A stretch of DNA of 64,000 nucleotides from assembly GCF_900107175.1 (NCBI RefSeq), contig NZ_FNOZ01000011.1, positions 47,008 through 111,007 on the forward strand. The letters run 5' to 3'. The first letter of the stretch is position 1. Each line of letters starts with the position of its first letter. Origin of the DNA: Modestobacter sp. DSM 44400 (GTDB lineage: Bacteria > Actinomycetota > Actinomycetes > Mycobacteriales > Geodermatophilaceae). Of the stretch, positions 10,617 through 18,634 are shown piece by piece. The translations under genes were made by a program, and so were the position numbers. The notes below the pieces were generated by a model. The model had not been told where the DNA came from. It did not search any database and saw only the letters and a list, made by a program, of their open reading frames with translations.

Positions 10617-11015
10617 GTGGCTATGTTGCGCAGTGACATCACCATCGACCGTCCGGCCGAGGAGGTGTGGGCGGTCGTCAGTGACGCCGGCCGGATCTCG
10701 GAGTGGTTTCCGTCCATCGTGACGCCGTCGGCGAACAGTGACGAGCGCAGCTGTGAGCTCGAGGGCGGGGTGCCGTTGACCGAGGGGGTCGTCACCAACG
10801 ACTCCTCCTTGCGGCGCTTCCAGTACCGCATCACCGGCGGCGGGGTTCCCGTCGAGTCCCAATTGGGCACCGTCGACGTTCTTGCCCTCGACTCCGGCCG
10901 CAGCCTTGTCGTCTGCAGCACGGAGGTCACGCCGGATGAGTTGGCCGGTGCCCTCGGGCCGGCGATAGACGACGGGGTCAAGGGACTGAAGGAGCACTGC
11001 GAACGCCGCGGGTGA
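10617..11015 (+). CDS. SRPBCC/START-like lipid- or polyketide-binding fold protein
   Basis: 132 residues. The start GTG at 10617 has GAAGGAG six bases upstream; ATG 10623 is possible. The fold is indicated by DITIDRPAEEVWAVVSDAGR at the N-terminus, a run of beta strands in the middle (CELEGGVPLTEGVV; RFQYRITGGGVPVE) and a C-terminal helix ending IDDGVKGLKEHCERRG. Such helix-grip proteins bind hydrophobic ligands or act as cyclases or hydrolase-like enzymes. No catalytic residue can be assigned. It converges on the selenoprotein operon. Confidence 0.75.
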   Translation: MAMLRSDITIDRPAEEVWAVVSDAGRISEWFPSIVTPSANSDERSCELEGGVPLTEGVVTNDSSLRRFQYRITGGGVPVESQLGTVDVLALDSGRSLVVCSTEVTPDELAGALGPAIDDGVKGLKEHCERRG

Positions 11016-11089
11016 TTTCCTTCCGACGGCGGCGGAGCGGCGCGTGTCCACGGGGTGCGGACGCGGCGTCGCCCCCGCGGCGGTCGGGG

Positions 11090-12049
11090 TCAGCGGGGGA
11101 TTCCGAGGAGCTCTGCCACGAAACGGAGCCGCTCCGGGGCGGGGCAGCCGGTCGCATCGAGGATGCGGTTCATCATCTCGAAGTTGGCGCATACGCCGAT
11201 CGCGGCGGCGGCCATCTGCGGACCCGCCGCACGGGACAGGGCGGCGCGGGTCTCCTCGAGTCGCTGACCGGTGACCATGGCGGTCGCCAGGCTGCGCAGC
11301 TCGAGGCCCGCCGGGAGTTCCGGATCGATGCGGTCGTCGACCACCGCTCGGAGGTCGACGGTCGTCCCGGTCGTCTTCTGCACGCTCACCCGGAGCATGT
11401 TGGCATGGGCGAGCAGCTAGTAGAAGCAGTCGTTGAGGAGCGACACGCGCGCGGCCAGCAGCTCCATCTGGGCCCGGGACAGCACCCCCCGGTAGGTGAA
11501 GTCGGCCATCTGCTCGGTGCTGAGGTACAGGACGGCATGCAGCTGGTCGCGCGCGTGCTCCTCGACGGGTACCGCAGAGAGGGCGAAGCGGGCGCCGTCC
11601 TCGGGTGCGGTGGGGACGAACGCCTGCCGCCACCGGACCCGGTTCTCGTGTTCGCCGGTGGGCCGCCCCGGCGTCGGCTCGGGCAAGGGCTCTTCTTGGG
11701 CTCCGATGCCCCGTAGGTAGGAGTCCACCGCGGCGAGCCTGCTGACGACGCCCACGACCTCGACGTACTGCTCGATCGTGACGCCGCGGGCGACCAGGTC
11801 GACCACCCATTCGCGGGTGATGAGATGCGCCGCGGCCGACACGGACTGTGCCGCCTCGATCAGCGGCTCGGGCAGTTCGCTGTGCGCGTCGGCGAACGTC
11901 CGAGCGGTCCGCGCCTCTGCGGCCACCGCGAGCCGCTGCCGCCCGGTCAGCCATGTTCCCGGCGCGGCGAGGCGCTGCCATTCACGGCGCAGCTCCTCCC
12001 CGACGCGGTCGGGCACCGGCAGGACGGCATCCGCCAGTTCGAAGCTCAT
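11090..12049 (-). CDS. AhpD-like alkylhydroperoxidase selenoprotein with in-frame UAG (CxxU)
   Basis: One open frame of 319 sense positions is interrupted only by TAG at 11419-11417 (codon 211). Before it: MSFELADAVLPVPDRVGEEL ... EQMADFTYRGVLSRAQMELL ... NDCFY. After it: LLAHANMLRVSV ... GPQMAAAAIGVCANFEMMNR ... RFVAELLGIPR, then TGA. The context C208-F-Y-[UAG]-L-L-A-H215 is the AhpD redox motif CxxCxxxH with the second Cys replaced by UAG. The Cys relative at 15308-15850 has CSYCQSAH at the same place. A 7-bp stem-loop with loop CGGGT follows 20 bases after the stop. Reading as selenocysteine fits better than termination, which would remove the catalytic half. ATG 12049 follows AGGGGAGAGAC. 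The next gene upstream also has a UAG. Likely role: thiol/selenol peroxidase or disulfide reductase in the cytoplasm. Confidence 0.82.
11381..11399 (-). promoter_or_regulatory. SECIS-like stem-loop of the AhpD-like selenoprotein
   Basis: On the mRNA strand this reads CATGCTC-CGGGT-GAGCGTG: seven pairs (one G-U) closing a five-base loop with GGU. The loop lies at +28 to +32 counting the U of UAG as +1. Bacterial SECIS hairpins sit 16-37 bases after the Sec codon and carry G/GU in the apical loop. An alternative lower pairing CTCGCC/GGTGAG also exists. Confidence 0.6.
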
Positions 12050-12116
12050 GTCTCTCCCCTATCGGTCCGGGCGGATCGAGAGCCGCTCGACCCGGTGGAC
12101 TCCCGTCCGCGCTGGC

Positions 12117-13049
12117 TCAGAGGTCGAGTCGCGTCTCCGGGCCGTCGGCCTGGGTCAGGAGTCCCAACGCGGCCTCCACCACCTGGCGTTGCCGGGCCCG
12201 GTCGCCGGCCGGGCCAATGGTGCGGCCCATCAGGTGCGGGGTGACCAGCACCCGGGGCAGCCGCATCCGTCCGGCGACGTGCGCGAAGGCGCGGATGAAC
12301 ACCGCGACGGTGGGGATTCCTGCCGCCTCGAGGGCGCGCGCGACGAGTCCGACCGACTCGTGGCAAGCCGGCTAGGTGGCGACCAGTAGGCAGGCGTCCA
12401 CGCCGTCGGCGACCAGTCGGTCCGCCCATTCCGGCGCCACCTGGGTACGTAACCGGACCTGGGAGGTGGCCCCGGTGAAGGCGTAGTGAATGTCGGCCAG
12501 CTGCACGCTGCCCTCGGACTCGAGCTCTCGGAGGACGGCGAGCGGGAAGACGGTTCCGGGATCGCGCTGCGCGGTGAGCGCGTCGTAGCCGGGATGACGT
12601 GCGGTCAGAGCACTGTCCGGGGTGTTCTTCGGGATCACCGAGAGGGTGGGCGCGCCGCGCAGGAAGTCCTTGATCAAGCCCAGAGACTCCGCCTGGGTGG
12701 GGCCGTCGGGGCCCATCGGGTCGTCGTCGGCGCGGAACACGCCACCGGCGGAGACCAGGGCGAGGCGCAGATCGGCCAGCGGGGCGGGCAGCGGGGTGAA
12801 CGGCGCGTCGTCGACGACGGGCGTGTCGTCGGCCTGGTAGGCGGCGACCTGGGCGGCGTAGACCGCGTCGCGGACGCCGGTCAGGGCGCCGGTGTCCAGA
12901 GCCTCACCGACCCGAGCCAGCACCTCTGCGACAGTGTCCGCCGCCGCCTCGTCGCCCATCCCGGCGAGGAACTTGAACTGCATGTCGGAGCGGTCGCCGT
13001 AGGAGAAGCTCCTGCGGAACGCCTCGAAGCTCATCGGCTCCTCGCCCAT
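12117..13049 (-). CDS. GrdB-like (glycine/sarcosine/betaine/D-proline reductase B family) selenoprotein with in-frame UAG (UxxC)
   Basis: 310 residues including codon 226, a TAG at 12374-12372. Before it: MSFEAFRRSFSYGDRSDMQF ... HPGYDALTAQRDPGTVFPLA ... DIHYAFTGATSQVRL ... VDACLLVAT. After it: PACHESVGLVARALEAAGIP ... RVLVTPHLMGRTIGP ... LDL, then TGA. In Cys homologues this site reads C-P-x-C-H, so U226-x-x-C229 forms the expected redox pair. A perfect 7-bp stem with loop GGTCG follows 13 bases later, almost where the E. coli fdhF SECIS loop (GGUCU) lies. The start ATG 13049 overlaps the HAD stop (TGATG). The family includes true Stickland reductases and many aerobic proteins of unknown reaction; this one is likely the latter. 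Confidence 0.87.
12343..12361 (-). promoter_or_regulatory. SECIS-like stem-loop of the GrdB-like selenoprotein
   Basis: ACGAGTC-GGTCG-GACTCGT on the mRNA strand: seven perfect pairs, five-base loop GGUCG at +21 to +25 from the UAG. In E. coli fdhF the SelB-recognised GGUCU loop is at +22 to +26 (from memory). The stem can extend past one C-C mismatch (TTGC below). This is the best selenocysteine insertion signal in the window. Confidence 0.72.
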
Positions 13050-13735
13050 CACTGAGCTCCTTCTCCGTCGAGCACGTCGGCGAGCTCGGCGAGGCTGGTC
13101 GCGGTCAGCGCGGGGGCTGTGAAGACGTCGGGGTAGCCGCTGCCCTCGCGGTTGATCCAGGCGGTGGCCATGCCGGCGCGGGCCGCGCCGTCGATGTCCC
13201 ACGGGTGGACGGCGACCAGCAGCATGTCGCCCAGGTCGATGCCGCAGGTGCGGGCGGCGTACTCGTAGGCGGCGCGGGCCGGCTTCCAGGCGCCGGCGTC
13301 CTCCACCGACAGCAGCGCCTCGAACTCCTCACGGATGCCGGCGTCGCCGAACAGCCGCTCGGCGACCTGGGCGGACCCGTTGGAGAGGGTGACCAGCCGG
13401 CGTCCGGAGCGGCGCAGCGCGCGGACGCCGTCGGGCACGTCCGGATGGACGCCCAGATCGCTGAAGCCGCTTATGACGTGGTCGATGGCCGCGTCCAGGC
13501 TGCGGTCGAGGTTCACGTCGTGCAGCACCGTGTGCAGGGCGTCGACGCCCAGCTGGGCGAAGGGCCGCTGGCCGCCGGCGGCGGTGAGCGCGAACCCGTC
13601 GCGCAGCAGGGTGGCGAACCACAGCTTGGCCAGGTGCTCCGGTGCCCCGATGTCGATGAAGCGCTGCGCCATCGGGCTCATGTCGGACAGGGTCTCGTTG
13701 ACGTCGAAGACGATCACGGACGGGGCGGGGCTCAT
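13049..13735 (-). CDS. Haloacid dehalogenase type II / HAD-superfamily hydrolase
   Basis: 228 residues. HAD motif I FDVNETL (nucleophile Asp), motif II TLSNGS, the Lys of motif III in WKPARAAYEYA and motif IV VAVHPWDIDGAA. The cap segment MSPMAQRFIDIGAP ... LWFATLLRDGF is that of L-2-haloacid dehalogenases and related enzymes. The ATG overlaps the stop of the upstream hydrolase by four bases and its own stop overlaps the GrdB-like start, so it is inside a tightly packed leftward operon. True substrate unknown; release of halide or phosphate from a small acid is the family range. Confidence 0.85.
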   Translation of the reverse strand: MSPAPSVIVFDVNETLSDMSPMAQRFIDIGAPEHLAKLWFATLLRDGFALTAAGGQRPFAQLGVDALHTVLHDVNLDRSLDAAIDHVISGFSDLGVHPDVPDGVRALRRSGRRLVTLSNGSAQVAERLFGDAGIREEFEALLSVEDAGAWKPARAAYEYAARTCGIDLGDMLLVAVHPWDIDGAARAGMATAWINREGSGYPDVFTAPALTATSLAELADVLDGEGAQ

Positions 13736-14601
13736 CGGGTCTCCAAAGGTGTGCTCGGCAGCTGCGCGTCCTGCGCGTCCTGCGCGCCGGCCGGCGGGAG
13801 GAGGTCGTTGATGGCGGCGGCGAGGATCTCGGGGTGGTCTTCGGGCGTGAAGTGCCGGCCGCGGGGGATGGGCAGCAGGGTGGTGCCGAGGTCGGCGGCG
13901 AGCCGCCGGCCGTAGGAGACCTTCTGGAACCGGTCGACACCGCCCCAGACCACCCGGGCGGGCAGGCCGAGGGAGGGCAGCTGGTCGGCCACGGCGAGGG
14001 TGTCGCGAGTGTGCAGCGCACTGACTTGGCGCATCAGGGCGGCCGCGGCGCCGTGGGTGACGTAGGGCTGCCAGTGGACGCCGATGGACTCCAGCGCCCG
14101 GGCTCGGTCGTCGTGCCCGCGGTGGATCAGCTGGACGATGGCCGAATAGAGCGAGGTCTGGGGCAGGTGGCGCAGCAGCGGTGTGGCGTGCTGCATCGCG
14201 GCCACGCTGGGGTCGGCCACGAGTCGTAGCAGACGGCGTTGGTGAGCACGAGGCCGCCGCAGGCCTCCGGGCGTCGTACGGCGGCGATCTGCGCGACGCC
14301 GCCGCCGAGGTCGTGGCCGACGGGCACCGGTGCCTCTAGCCCGAGCACGTCGACCCAGCGGGGGAGCCGGTCGGCCTGTGCGGCCAGGCTCAGGTCCCGT
14401 CCGACGCCGTCGGGGATCGAGGTGCCGTAGCCGGTCATCTCGATCGCCAGGCACCGGCCGCGGAGCCGCGGAAGGACGTGGCGCCACAGCAGCGGCGAGG
14501 TAGAAGCCGTGGACCAGGACGACCGGGTGGCCTTCCCCGGCCTCCAGCCACCGCACGGGCGCTCCGTCGACGACGGCCTCCTGCAGCTCTGCGGGGCTCA
14601 T
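13732..14601 (-). pseudogene. Alpha/beta hydrolase (haloalkane-dehalogenase/epoxide-hydrolase type), two frameshifts
   Basis: The family sequence is complete but spread over two frames: MSPAELQEAVVDGAPVRWLE to VLVHGFY; then LLWRHVLPRLRGRCLAIEMT, GHDLGGGVAQIAAVRRPEA, NAVCYDSWP; then back to PSVAAMQHATPLLRHLPQTS ... LPIPRGRHFTPEDHPEI. Breaks lie near 14500 and 14210. Nucleophile Asp (GHDLGG) and C-terminal His (GRHFTPED) are both encoded. ATG 14601 overlaps the VKOR-like stop and the stop overlaps the HAD start, so the operon architecture is intact. Because every segment is well conserved, two single-base assembly errors are as likely as recent inactivation. Confidence 0.7.
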
Positions 14602-15189
14602 CGCCGGCCCCGCGAGGCGCGCCAGGCAGCCCGCGCCTCGGGCAGCGCCAGCGGCAGCGTCGCGATCTGGGCCAGCGCGGCGAGCGTGCACCAGGAACAG
14701 ACGGCCCGGTGCTTGGTCACTTGCTCGGCGAGCAGATAACCGCCGCCGGCGGCGTCCGCGGCGGTCTCCGCCGCCAGCGCCAGCGGTGTTCATGGCGCCG
14801 CGCGGGCCCGGTCGCGGGCGCCCATCCCGGCGAGTCACCAGGGTGGCGCCCGCGCTGACCAAACCGAGTGCGGCGTCGGGGGTCTTGAACGCCTGGTAGG
14901 CCTCGCCGGAGGCGTCGACGGCGTCGGCGTTCAGGAACCGCAGCGGCGGCTCGGGAACCCGATGTAGCACGCCGAACTGGTACGGGCCCACCACTCCGAG
15001 AGCGGTGCCGGCCAGCGAACCGAGCCCGGCGATCCACCGGCGCTGCTCGAGGAAGTCTCCGGAGCCGCGGCGCAGGTCGTCGCTGACCCGCTCGGCCGCC
15101 GCCGAGGACGACCGGCCGATGCCACCCGAGCCGGGGCGCACCGACTCGGCCGGTGGGCCGGCCGGCCGCCGCCTGGTGGTCGCTCTCAT
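14598..15189 (-). pseudogene. Vitamin K epoxide reductase-like membrane protein, frameshift plus in-frame TGA
   Basis: The start ATG 15189 has AGGAGGAG five bases upstream. First part: DFLEQRRWIAGLGSLAGTAL ... LRFLNADAVDASGEAY ... VSAGATLV. One extra base near 14840 moves the reading to LAGMGARDRARAAP, then a TGA where Trp is likely, then TPLALAAETAADAAGGGYLL and the active-site CSWC (AVCSWCTLAALAQ). VKOR-type proteins shuttle disulfides in the membrane through such a CxxC. As read, the redox half would not be made from the first start. It neighbours two selenoproteins with redox motifs. Decay or sequence error cannot be separated here. Confidence 0.68.
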
Positions 15190-15266
15190 GTCCACTCCTC
15201 CTGCCGTCGGTGGCCGTTCCCGAGTGTTCTGCCCGGTAGCGAGGCAGGGTATGCCCGCTGCCTGGC

Positions 15267-15302
15267 GGGCGTTCCGCGGCCGGGGCCGGCCGCGGAACGC
15301 CC
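15267..15302 (-). terminator. Strong hairpin terminator after the AhpD-like gene
   Basis: A perfect 15-bp inverted repeat, GGGCGTTCCGCGGCC with its complement, around a six-base loop (15282-15287). It begins five bases past the stop of the 15308-15850 gene. There is no clear U tract, as is common in GC-rich actinobacteria. It separates that gene from the VKOR-like/hydrolase/selenoprotein operon that starts at 15189. Confidence 0.75.
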
Positions 15303-15307
15303 GGACC

Positions 15308-15850
15308 TCACAGGCCGGGAGCGGGCGGGAGATCGAGGTCGGTCTCCACCAGGTGGTTGAAGTGGTTGGTGAACAGGTTCAGCGCGATGTGCAGCGACAC
15401 CTCGGTGAGTTCGGTGTCGCTCCAGCCGGCGTCCAGCGCCGCCTGCCACACCTCGTCGGACACGTGTCCCAGGTTCGAGGAGGAGGCGCGGACGAGGGTC
15501 AGCAGCGCGGCGAGCTTGGGGTCGAAGTCGACCCGGCCCTCGCGGATGGCGACGGTCTGCTCCTCGGTGAGCCCGGCGCGCTTGGCGCCGAGGGTGTGCG
15601 CCGACTGGCAGTAGGAGCAGCGGTCGACGTTGCCCACCACGAGCGCGATCGCCTCGCGGGTGGCGGCGCCGAACGTGCCGTAGTCGCCGATGACCTGCTG
15701 CAGCGCGACGTAGCCCGCCAGCACCACCGGCGCATGGGCCATCTCGCCGTGGATGTTGAGCACCTTGCCGAACTGCACCTCCAGCGCCTTCAGCTCGTCG
15801 CGGCTGTTCTCAGGGGCGTCGGCGACGGTGTGCACGGGGATGCGCGGCAT
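15308..15850 (-). CDS. Carboxymuconolactone decarboxylase/AhpD-family protein with CxxC
   Basis: 180 residues; the start ATG 15850 follows GGAGG with five-base spacing, preferred over ATG 15862. It carries the AhpD catalytic motif C-S-Y-C-x3-H (DRCSYCQSAH) and the usual flanking helices AATREAIALVVGN and GLTEEQTVAIREG. These proteins reduce peroxides or peroxidase-bound disulfides using the Cys pair; the carboxymuconolactone decarboxylase name is only the Pfam label. The all-cysteine motif makes it a local comparison for the UAG-containing relative at 11090-12049. It is likely a single-gene transcript ended by the 15267-15302 hairpin. Confidence 0.88.
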   Translation of the reverse strand: MPRIPVHTVADAPENSRDELKALEVQFGKVLNIHGEMAHAPVVLAGYVALQQVIGDYGTFGAATREAIALVVGNVDRCSYCQSAHTLGAKRAGLTEEQTVAIREGRVDFDPKLAALLTLVRASSSNLGHVSDEVWQAALDAGWSDTELTEVSLHIALNLFTNHFNHLVETDLDLPPAPGL

Positions 15851-15926
15851 TCGTTCCTCCATGATCTCGATGGGCTGACCCTGCGGTAACCCGGCGAGAG
15901 CACAGGGGCCTTCCCGGTGCCGATCG

Positions 15927-17789
15927 TCAGCGTGTCGACGGCGGCCGGCGGTGGACGCCGGCAGATCCGTCCGCGAGCTCGGCGATCGCGTATGCAGCGG
16001 TCACCAGGCCGACGTGGCTGAAGGCCTGCGGGAAGTTGCCCAGCATGTGCCCGGTGCGGGGATCGACCTCCTCGGCCATCAGCCCGAGGTCGTTGCCCGC
16101 GGTCAGTGCCGTGGCGAAGACCTCTTTGGCCTCGTCGACCTGTCCGGTCAGGGCGAGGGCGTGGGCGAGCCAGAAAGTGCACAGGACGAACGCGCCCTCG
16201 GTGCCGGCGAAGCCGTCGCTGCCGTCCTCGTACCGGCGAACGAACCCGCGCTCGTCGCACAGCCGGTCCTTGACCGCCTTGATGGTGCCCAGCACACGCG
16301 GGTCGTCGCCGGGGAGCAACCCGACGATGGGCACCATGAGGGCGCTGGCGTCGATCACCGTCGACCCGAAGGCCTGGGTGAACGCGCCGACCTCCTCGTG
16401 GAACCCGTCGGTGAGGATCGTGGCGGCGATCGCCTCTCGGGTCGCCGTCCAGTCCTCGACCCGGTCCCGGGCCTGCAGCAGCCCGGCGAGGTCGATCGCC
16501 CGGTCCATTGCCACCCAACACATGAGCTTGGAGTACAGGTGGTGCTGGGGGGCACCGCGCAGCTCCCAGATGCCCTGGTCGGGCTGCAGCCAGGCAGCAG
16601 CCGCAGCGTCGGCGACGCCGATGAGGAACCGCCGCTGGACCTTGTCGAGTTCGCCGATCTGGTCGGCCAGGGTGTGCACGGCGTCGAGCAGCTCGCCGTA
16701 GACGTCGAGTTGGTGCTGACTCCACGCGTCGTTGCCGATGCGGACCGGCCGGTTCCCGTGCCAGCCGGACAGGTACGGCAGCTCCCGTTCGGTCAGATCG
16801 TGCTCGCCGGCGACCCCGTACATGATCTGCAGCGGCCGGCCGGCCTGAAGATCAGTGAAGGCCGCACCGACCAGCCAGTCGAGGAACGTGCTCGCTTCGT
16901 CCGGGCAGGCGGCGACCCACAGCGCCCGCAGGGTGAGGCTGGCATCGCGGATCCAGCCGTAGCGGTAGTCCCAGTTCCGCCCGGCGCCCGGAGCCTCGGG
17001 CAGGGAGGTGGTGGGGGCGGCGACGATGGCGCCGGTGGGCTGGAACGTCAGCCCCTGCAGCACGATGCCGGCCAGCCGTACCTCTTCGGCCCACGGCCCG
17101 TCGAACCGCTGATGTTCCGCCGACCAGGACCGCCAACCGGTGAGGGTGTCCTGCAGCCGGCCGCGGATCTCTTCCGCTGCGCACGGCGCGGGGGGCGGTT
17201 GCCAGGACCTGCTCCAGCTCAGCGCGCCGGCCAGCGACTGCCCGGCGCGCAGCCGCACCCGCCCGGACGCCGACGCGCCGTCCACGTCGAGCGGATGGGT
17301 GCTGGTGAGCACCAGCCGGTCCGGTCCGCCGCGGGTGGTGAGAGTGGTGCCCTCGCCGTTGATGTCGCGTTCCAGCAGCGGGCGGCCGACGCCGTACTCC
17401 GGGCGGGGCACGTACTCGACGTCGACGTCCACCTCGCCGGCCACACACTCGGCCACCCGCAGTAACAGGTGCGGGGCTCCGGCGCCGATCTCGTGCCCGC
17501 GGTTGTCCGCGCCCAGGGCCAGCGCATCGGTCAGCGTCAGAATGCCGGTCGCCGTGGTGAACTCCGTGCGCAGCACGAGGCTGTCCGGGAGGTAGGCGCG
17601 CTGGATGCCGGTCGCGGCGGCGGCGGTGATGCTCCAGTGCCCGGCCGCGTCGTCCAGCAGCCGGGCAAACACCGACGGGGAGTCGAATCGCGGAAAGCAC
17701 AGCCAGTCCACCGAGCCCGCCCGGGACACCAGCGCCGCGCTGTGGCAGTCGGACAGGAAGCCGTACTCGCCGATCGGCAGGTCGCTCAC
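15927..17789 (-). CDS. Glycoside hydrolase family 15 protein (glucoamylase/trehalase type)
   Basis: 620 residues, GTG start at 17789. The N-terminal beta-rich domain begins IGEYGFLSDCHSAALVS and VDWLCFPRFDSPSVFARLL. The (alpha/alpha)6 catalytic domain has the diagnostic RNWDYRYGWIRDASLTLRAL and a C-terminal GNFPQAFSHVGLVTAA segment. There is no signal peptide, so it is cytoplasmic. Proteins of this form in actinobacteria include glucan hydrolases and the mycobacterial-type trehalase, so either starch-like glucan or trehalose is possible. A 76-bp gap separates it from the AhpD-like gene. The region upstream (17790-18051) has no gene I can support. Confidence 0.88.
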   Translation of the reverse strand: MSDLPIGEYGFLSDCHSAALVSRAGSVDWLCFPRFDSPSVFARLLDDAAGHWSITAAAATGIQRAYLPDSLVLRTEFTTATGILTLTDALALGADNRGHEIGAGAPHLLLRVAECVAGEVDVDVEYVPRPEYGVGRPLLERDINGEGTTLTTRGGPDRLVLTSTHPLDVDGASASGRVRLRAGQSLAGALSWSRSWQPPPAPCAAEEIRGRLQDTLTGWRSWSAEHQRFDGPWAEEVRLAGIVLQGLTFQPTGAIVAAPTTSLPEAPGAGRNWDYRYGWIRDASLTLRALWVAACPDEASTFLDWLVGAAFTDLQAGRPLQIMYGVAGEHDLTERELPYLSGWHGNRPVRIGNDAWSQHQLDVYGELLDAVHTLADQIGELDKVQRRFLIGVADAAAAAWLQPDQGIWELRGAPQHHLYSKLMCWVAMDRAIDLAGLLQARDRVEDWTATREAIAATILTDGFHEEVGAFTQAFGSTVIDASALMVPIVGLLPGDDPRVLGTIKAVKDRLCDERGFVRRYEDGSDGFAGTEGAFVLCTFWLAHALALTGQVDEAKEVFATALTAGNDLGLMAEEVDPRTGHMLGNFPQAFSHVGLVTAAYAIAELADGSAGVHRRPPSTR

Positions 17790-18051
17790 GGTCGGCCCTC
17801 AACTGGGACGCGGCGGACGTGGGCTGCTCTCTGGCTTCCGCCGGCCCGACCCGGTGGGTGGGCGCCCCGGAACGGCGCTTCTGCTGCTGCCATTGCGTTT
17901 CCTCTCGTCGGCGGGAGAAACCCGGCCCGGGCCTCCGGCGCTTCCCGTGCCGCCAACCGAGCCCGTCGGATCCGGCCGGGGAAAGCGTGTGTCCGCCTGT
18001 TAGGTGCCCGTCCGCAGGTTTCGACCGACCCACTCGTGGAGGAGCACAGCG

Positions 18052-18330
18052 ATGAACCTACGGAGCACCCTGCCCGACGCCGCCGCGGCGACCGCGGCCA
18101 GCGCTGTGCTCGGCGTCGAGCTCTCCAGCGCGGCCGCAAGAGACGGTTCGGCCGGCCACCGGCGCGTCGGGCCCGGCGTGGAATGCGGTGGGAGTGACAT
18201 CGTGCTCGGCCTGCTTCACCACACCGTGTACGCCGCCGCGACCAGCGTGGTCTACGGGGCCCCTGCCACACCGCCGCCCACGGCGGCACCGCTGAGGACT
18301 CCGCGGCCGGCCGCCTTTCCGATGGAGTGA
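18052..18330 (+). CDS. Small hypothetical protein, possibly damaged
   Basis: 92 residues from ATG 18052, which follows GGAGGAG by eight bases. MNLRSTLPDAAAATAAS to LGLLHHTVYAAATSVVYGA resembles the hydrophobic end of DUF1440/YagU-like membrane proteins. The part just before reads better in another frame (WNAVGVTS at about 18178), suggesting a frameshift, and the last 20 residues are Pro-rich and unconserved-looking. It lies beside several gene fragments. I cannot assign a function, and it may not be translated into a working protein. Confidence 0.35.
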   Translation: MNLRSTLPDAAAATAASAVLGVELSSAAARDGSAGHRRVGPGVECGGSDIVLGLLHHTVYAAATSVVYGAPATPPPTAAPLRTPRPAAFPME

Positions 18331-18620
18331 GGGGAGGGGTCTGGGGCCGTGTGATCCAGCCACGCGCGTCGGAGCCGGGCCGCGACGCGCAGCGCTGGCC
18401 CGACCGGCGGGCGGACCAGTCGAGAGCGGACGTCGGCGACCGCTGCGTTCCACGCAGCGTCGTTGTAGGTGGGGTAGGGGTGGGTGGTGCCGGCGAGGTC
18501 GCGGGTGGTCAAGCCGTGCCGGACGGCGAGGGTCAGATCGCTGAGGATCTCCCCGGCGCGGGGGCCGACGAGGGTGGCGCCGACCAGCCGGCCGAGCACG
18601 AGACGGGCCGCGCGTTTGAC
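18330..18620 (-). pseudogene. C-terminal fragment of a flavin disulfide reductase (mercuric/dihydrolipoyl reductase-like)
   Basis: LVLGRLVGATLVGPRAGEIL, then LAVRHGLTTRDLAGTTHPYP and TYNDAAWNAAV match the dimerisation domain of the mercuric reductase/dihydrolipoamide dehydrogenase-like oxidoreductases. The FAD and NAD domains and the redox-active Cys pair are absent. Upstream sequence switches abruptly to a rightward egtA piece. It is a 3' remnant of an otherwise deleted gene. Confidence 0.6.
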
Positions 18621-18634
18621 ACCGGCAGCCGTGG

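Noticed and set aside
14600..14800. In-frame TGA in the VKOR-like sequence as a standard selenocysteine codon
   Set aside because: It falls where Trp is expected (between AAP and TPLALAAE), away from the CSWC active site, and an upstream frameshift already breaks the gene.
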